This document shows, one piece after another, positions 13,169 to 15,743 of a stretch of 15,743 nt of DNA. Where the stretch lies: contig JAYEII010000006.1 in assembly GCA_034660015.1 (NCBI GenBank), positions 1-15,743 of the forward strand, given 5' to 3'. The notes under the pieces were generated by a model, which worked only from the letters and a program-made list of their open reading frames with translations, did not search any database and had not been told where the DNA came from. Made by a program: the position numbers and the translations under genes. Source of the stretch: QEXZ01 sp034660015. Lineage in GTDB: Archaea > Halobacteriota > Syntropharchaeia > Alkanophagales > Methanospirareceae. Each line of letters starts with the position of its first letter. Position 1 is the first letter of the stretch.

Positions 13169-15454
13169 TCAACGCCTCCCTCTCACAGCAAACGAAATAA
13201 AAATCGCCACGACAACAGCAATAACCAAATCCCAGACGTTTACCGGTATTTTTCGTTCCTCCTCTTCTTCATAACTTTCGTTTATTTCACCTTCACCTAC
13301 ACCTATACTTTCATTCGCTTTTTCCGCTGTTCCGGGCTCTGTCAAAGATTCATTTTGTGCTATTTCCTCTTTGCCCTCCTCCACAACTTCCTTTTTATCC
13401 ACCAGTATTATCTCCTTTTCAGCAGAAGCCCTTCCACTGATGTCCACTGCAATATTATATTTGCCAGGTAACAGTCCACTCGTATTGATGCTCGCATTCA
13501 CGCTGCCGTTCTCGACGCGAGCAAAAGTCTTCTTCAAGTTGTTCGAGTTTGAGTTCTGGAAGAGCGAAATAAAAGCCTTCTCGCCTTCTCTTATGTTTGT
13601 TTCCGCTTTTACTGTTATCTCATCACCTATTTCCACTACGGTTTTCGGCTCTTTCAAAATGACCTTCGGTGCATGAACGGAGAAATCAGCGCGCTCAAAC
13701 AGGTCGTCACTGCCTGCTGAGGTTATCGCATCCTCAAGAATCGCCACCCTCTGCTCCAATGTCTTGCCCTTGTCACCTGCTTCCCACATACCACCTTTTA
13801 TGGCATCGGTCATCCCATCTTTTCCTTCGTAAAGTGCAATCACGGTATACCTTCCTGAATCAAGCTCGCCAATATTTTCCTCCCACTCACCGTTCTTAAC
13901 AGGAGTCGTCTTCGCAGTTACCGCACCTGCATTTTCACCGGGTGGAAACATCACTTCGCCTTTGTAGTTGATGGCGATAACATAAACATGGTCGGTGCCG
14001 ATAGCAGTGCCACTTATAACCACGCCATCACCCTTGGCTATGTTTCTCGTGACTGCCATGCTGAACGCTGGCAGAAATAAGAATATGGTCGCAGATACGT
14101 CCACACCATGCTCTCGCTGCCACGCATCACTGATGGTTTCTCCAAGGGATGTGGAAGACAATTCGCTTTCGTTTACTATAAAAACCTCTATCTCTCGGTA
14201 TTCCGCGGGTTCGCCGCCGGTGTCCCAGCCCCACTCAAATTCTTCATCGCTTATTCGTGCTTTGTTTTTGAATACGTCATCAACGAGAAGCACGGCGAAA
14301 TCGCCGGACCCAGCAGTCCCTTTTATATGTACAATGTCCCCGACAGTGGCATCTTCAGGCACTTCTAAACTTGTCCCACTTCTCTTTACCGTCACATATT
14401 TGGTTTCCTTCATGCTACCGCCACAAATTTCAACGGCTATCTCATGTATGCCATAATTCATATTTTCTGTTGGAATCTTCACCTTTTTCTTGCCGTCCTC
14501 GTCAAGCGTTAATGACTTAGTGAAGCTGGTTACATTAATATTTTTCTCGTAGAATGAACTCGTTATTTTTAGAACAATGTCTTTGCCCTTAATGACCTCT
14601 TCGTCACAGTCCACTTCTAGGTACTTCTTCTCAACTTCTATACTTACTTTTACCTCAGCCGCCGTTGCATTGTCCTCTAAGATTATCTTGTATTTTCCAT
14701 CCTCCATCTTCAGCTTTTCTGTATCGAAGATGCCTTGGTTTTCAAGGATTATTCCATCTACAGGCTCTTCAACAAAGTTGAGAAAATCACGCCCCTTCTC
14801 CCCACCGTATTCTACCCCAATTTTATAGATATCCGTTCTGTTAGCATTCATTATAGAATATCCCTCATTGTCTTCAATGGTCAGCTTCATTACGCCCTGT
14901 TTCCTGTCATTCGACTTTATCTGGAGGCTAACATTCTTGCCTTCTTGCACCTTCTTCCTTTCCAGCTCCAGTTTGAATTCGTGCTTTATAACTTGGAGCC
15001 AGCCGCCGCTGTTATCCTCCTCCCAAAACTTGAAGTAACCACTTGTCTTTTTGCCCTCTGCGTCCCACACATCTTCGGCCAAAACCCGCTTCTTATCCAA
15101 CTCACACCCAGAGTACTGATTTCCACCCTTCGTGTAAGGTCCCTCAACCCACACGGTAGCAAAATCGCCTTTCGTCCAATTAAAGAATTTTATCTTCTCG
15201 CCACCCGACTCATCGCCCTTTGCCCAATTATAAACAAGCAAAATCACTGCACCAGTATCATCTGCCTCGTCCTCAAAAACTCCTGTGTAATTGATGACAC
15301 CACCGGTCGACGTGAAAGTCCTGTTGCAGACCGACGCCGAAGCAGTTGAGGAAAACGCAACAAGCACAATTGCCATTACTACCGTGATGAATACGGCAGC
15401 AGCGAAGATGTTTTTTTTACGTGTCCCGCCTTCCTCATTCGTTCTTCCCATCAT
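13169..15454 (-). CDS. Secreted, membrane-anchored S-layer-like surface glycoprotein
   Basis: Probably an exported cell-envelope protein. From ATG 15454 (761 residues) it has a charged N-terminus with RKK, a hydrophobic segment (about 15-34) and a likely signal-peptidase site after the ASA at 38-40. A single C-terminal hydrophobic helix (about 739-757) ends in RGRR. The first mature stretch (NRTFTSTGGVINYTG, then VYNWAKGD) resembles the N-terminal domain of methanogen S-layer-associated proteins (DUF3821-like). The middle appears to be several beta-sandwich modules. Before the anchor is a Glu/Asn/Ser-rich stalk (about 690-735). I count 14 N-x-S/T sequons, consistent with heavy N-glycosylation. 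GAGGA lies just before ATG 15454 (15451 is also possible); the in-frame TTG at 15481 is less likely. No catalytic motif was recognised. Confidence 0.75.
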   Translation of the reverse strand: MMGRTNEEGGTRKKNIFAAAVFITVVMAIVLVAFSSTASASVCNRTFTSTGGVINYTGVFEDEADDTGAVILLVYNWAKGDESGGEKIKFFNWTKGDFATVWVEGPYTKGGNQYSGCELDKKRVLAEDVWDAEGKKTSGYFKFWEEDNSGGWLQVIKHEFKLELERKKVQEGKNVSLQIKSNDRKQGVMKLTIEDNEGYSIMNANRTDIYKIGVEYGGEKGRDFLNFVEEPVDGIILENQGIFDTEKLKMEDGKYKIILEDNATAAEVKVSIEVEKKYLEVDCDEEVIKGKDIVLKITSSFYEKNINVTSFTKSLTLDEDGKKKVKIPTENMNYGIHEIAVEICGGSMKETKYVTVKRSGTSLEVPEDATVGDIVHIKGTAGSGDFAVLLVDDVFKNKARISDEEFEWGWDTGGEPAEYREIEVFIVNESELSSTSLGETISDAWQREHGVDVSATIFLFLPAFSMAVTRNIAKGDGVVISGTAIGTDHVYVIAINYKGEVMFPPGENAGAVTAKTTPVKNGEWEENIGELDSGRYTVIALYEGKDGMTDAIKGGMWEAGDKGKTLEQRVAILEDAITSAGSDDLFERADFSVHAPKVILKEPKTVVEIGDEITVKAETNIREGEKAFISLFQNSNSNNLKKTFARVENGSVNASINTSGLLPGKYNIAVDISGRASAEKEIILVDKKEVVEEGKEEIAQNESLTEPGTAEKANESIGVGEGEINESYEEEEERKIPVNVWDLVIAVVVAIFISFAVRGRR

Positions 15455-15500
15455 CTCGTCCTCAGTTTTTAAGTGATACAATAAACTGATAATTCATACC

Positions 15501-15510
15501 ATATAAATAT
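15501..15510 (-). promoter_or_regulatory. Probable TATA box of the surface-protein gene
   Basis: The minus strand reads ATATTTATAT, about 47 bases before the ATG at 15454. A start near 15480 would give a short leader containing the GAGGA ribosome binding site. Confidence 0.45.
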
Positions 15511-15566
15511 TATTTGTTTACAAATAGCAATGTTTTTTTGTTTTATCTTTTAACTTTTAAAAAATA

Positions 15567-15719
15567 TGTCCTTTTGTATGTTCGCCTGTTGAACGTGTTA
15601 AAAACTTCTTAGAGGAAGAGGAGGAATAGAAGTTACTGAAGAATGGAGAAGTAGTTCGAGCATGCGAGAAGATTTACAACGCTCGTGACTATCTGTGTTC
15701 GTTACGAACTCGGCGGTAG
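15567..15719 (+). pseudogene. Possible degraded HEPN/PaREP1-like small protein with an in-frame TAG
   Basis: One plus-strand frame reads SPVERVKNFLEEEEE, then TAG (15627-15629), then KLLKNGEVVRACEKIYNARDY and a stop at 15717-15719. The pattern of a Glu-rich helix followed by LxxGEVVxACEKIYxA resembles the start of small archaeal HEPN/PaREP1-type helical proteins. No start codon exists in this frame; an ATG at 15566 is in another frame and stops quickly. The best reading is a decayed gene or chance similarity. The assignment is tentative. Confidence 0.25.
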
Positions 15720-15743
15720 ACAAACACAAAAAAGTTCTGCTTC

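Noticed and set aside
14735..15349. Plus-strand reading frame of about 200 codons opposite the surface-protein gene
   Set aside because: The minus strand carries a signal peptide, sequons and an anchor in a 761-codon frame, so the plus-strand frame is a shadow.

Overview
The window is archaeal, probably from a euryarchaeon of the methanogen/ANME (Methanomicrobia-like) type. It encodes an archaeal membrane-bound LonB protease, the SRP receptor FtsY next to prefoldin alpha, the sliding clamp PCNA, the wyosine-base enzyme TYW1 and the small subunit of the archaeal phosphomevalonate dehydratase. It also carries a VapBC module and an S-layer-like glycoprotein. Several starts are preceded by good Shine-Dalgarno motifs (AGGAGG, GGAGGTG, GAGGTGA), and TATA-like boxes lie at archaeal distances. 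The exact lineage (for example ANME-1/Methanophagales) is only a guess. A run of exactly 100 N at 11503-11602 marks a scaffold join, so this is a draft or metagenome assembly.

Layout. 1-417: a remnant of an isoprenylcysteine-methyltransferase-like gene, then a promoter. 418-3901 (+): aspartate kinase, then LonB. 3902-5430: a degenerate island in which two copies of a ~95 bp repeat in the same orientation (4016-4126 and 5311-5410) flank a 5'-truncated EpsI-like gene and a vapBC pair. The antitoxin is intact, but the toxin has a frameshift and appears to have lost its middle. 5434-8028 (-): prefoldin alpha, ftsY and a translationally coupled gene of unknown function. 8116-9511 (+): the phosphomevalonate dehydratase small subunit overlapping TYW1. 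9491-10357 (-): a Cas4/Dna2-like Fe-S PD-(D/E)XK family protein that overlaps the 3' end of TYW1 tail to tail. 10358-10687: repeats, a long hairpin and the PCNA promoter. 10688-11488 (+): PCNA with an unusual loop insertion. Then the gap. 11603-13108 (-): a 2-isopropylmalate/citramalate synthase. 13169-15454 (-): a large secreted, C-terminally anchored, sequon-rich surface protein. 15540-15743: a possible degraded ORF.

Most genes are housekeeping: amino-acid biosynthesis, protein quality control and targeting, isoprenoids, tRNA modification and replication. The most unusual content is the uncharacterised ftsY-coupled gene, the repeats that carry a TATA box and sit directly upstream of minus-strand genes, the decayed toxin/EpsI island, and several conserved proteins with altered motifs (aspartate kinase, Cas4-like protein, PCNA). 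I saw no CRISPR array, rRNA, tRNA or complete insertion sequence. I did not find a clear new multi-gene system. The best leads are the ftsY-coupled gene and the promoter-bearing repeats.
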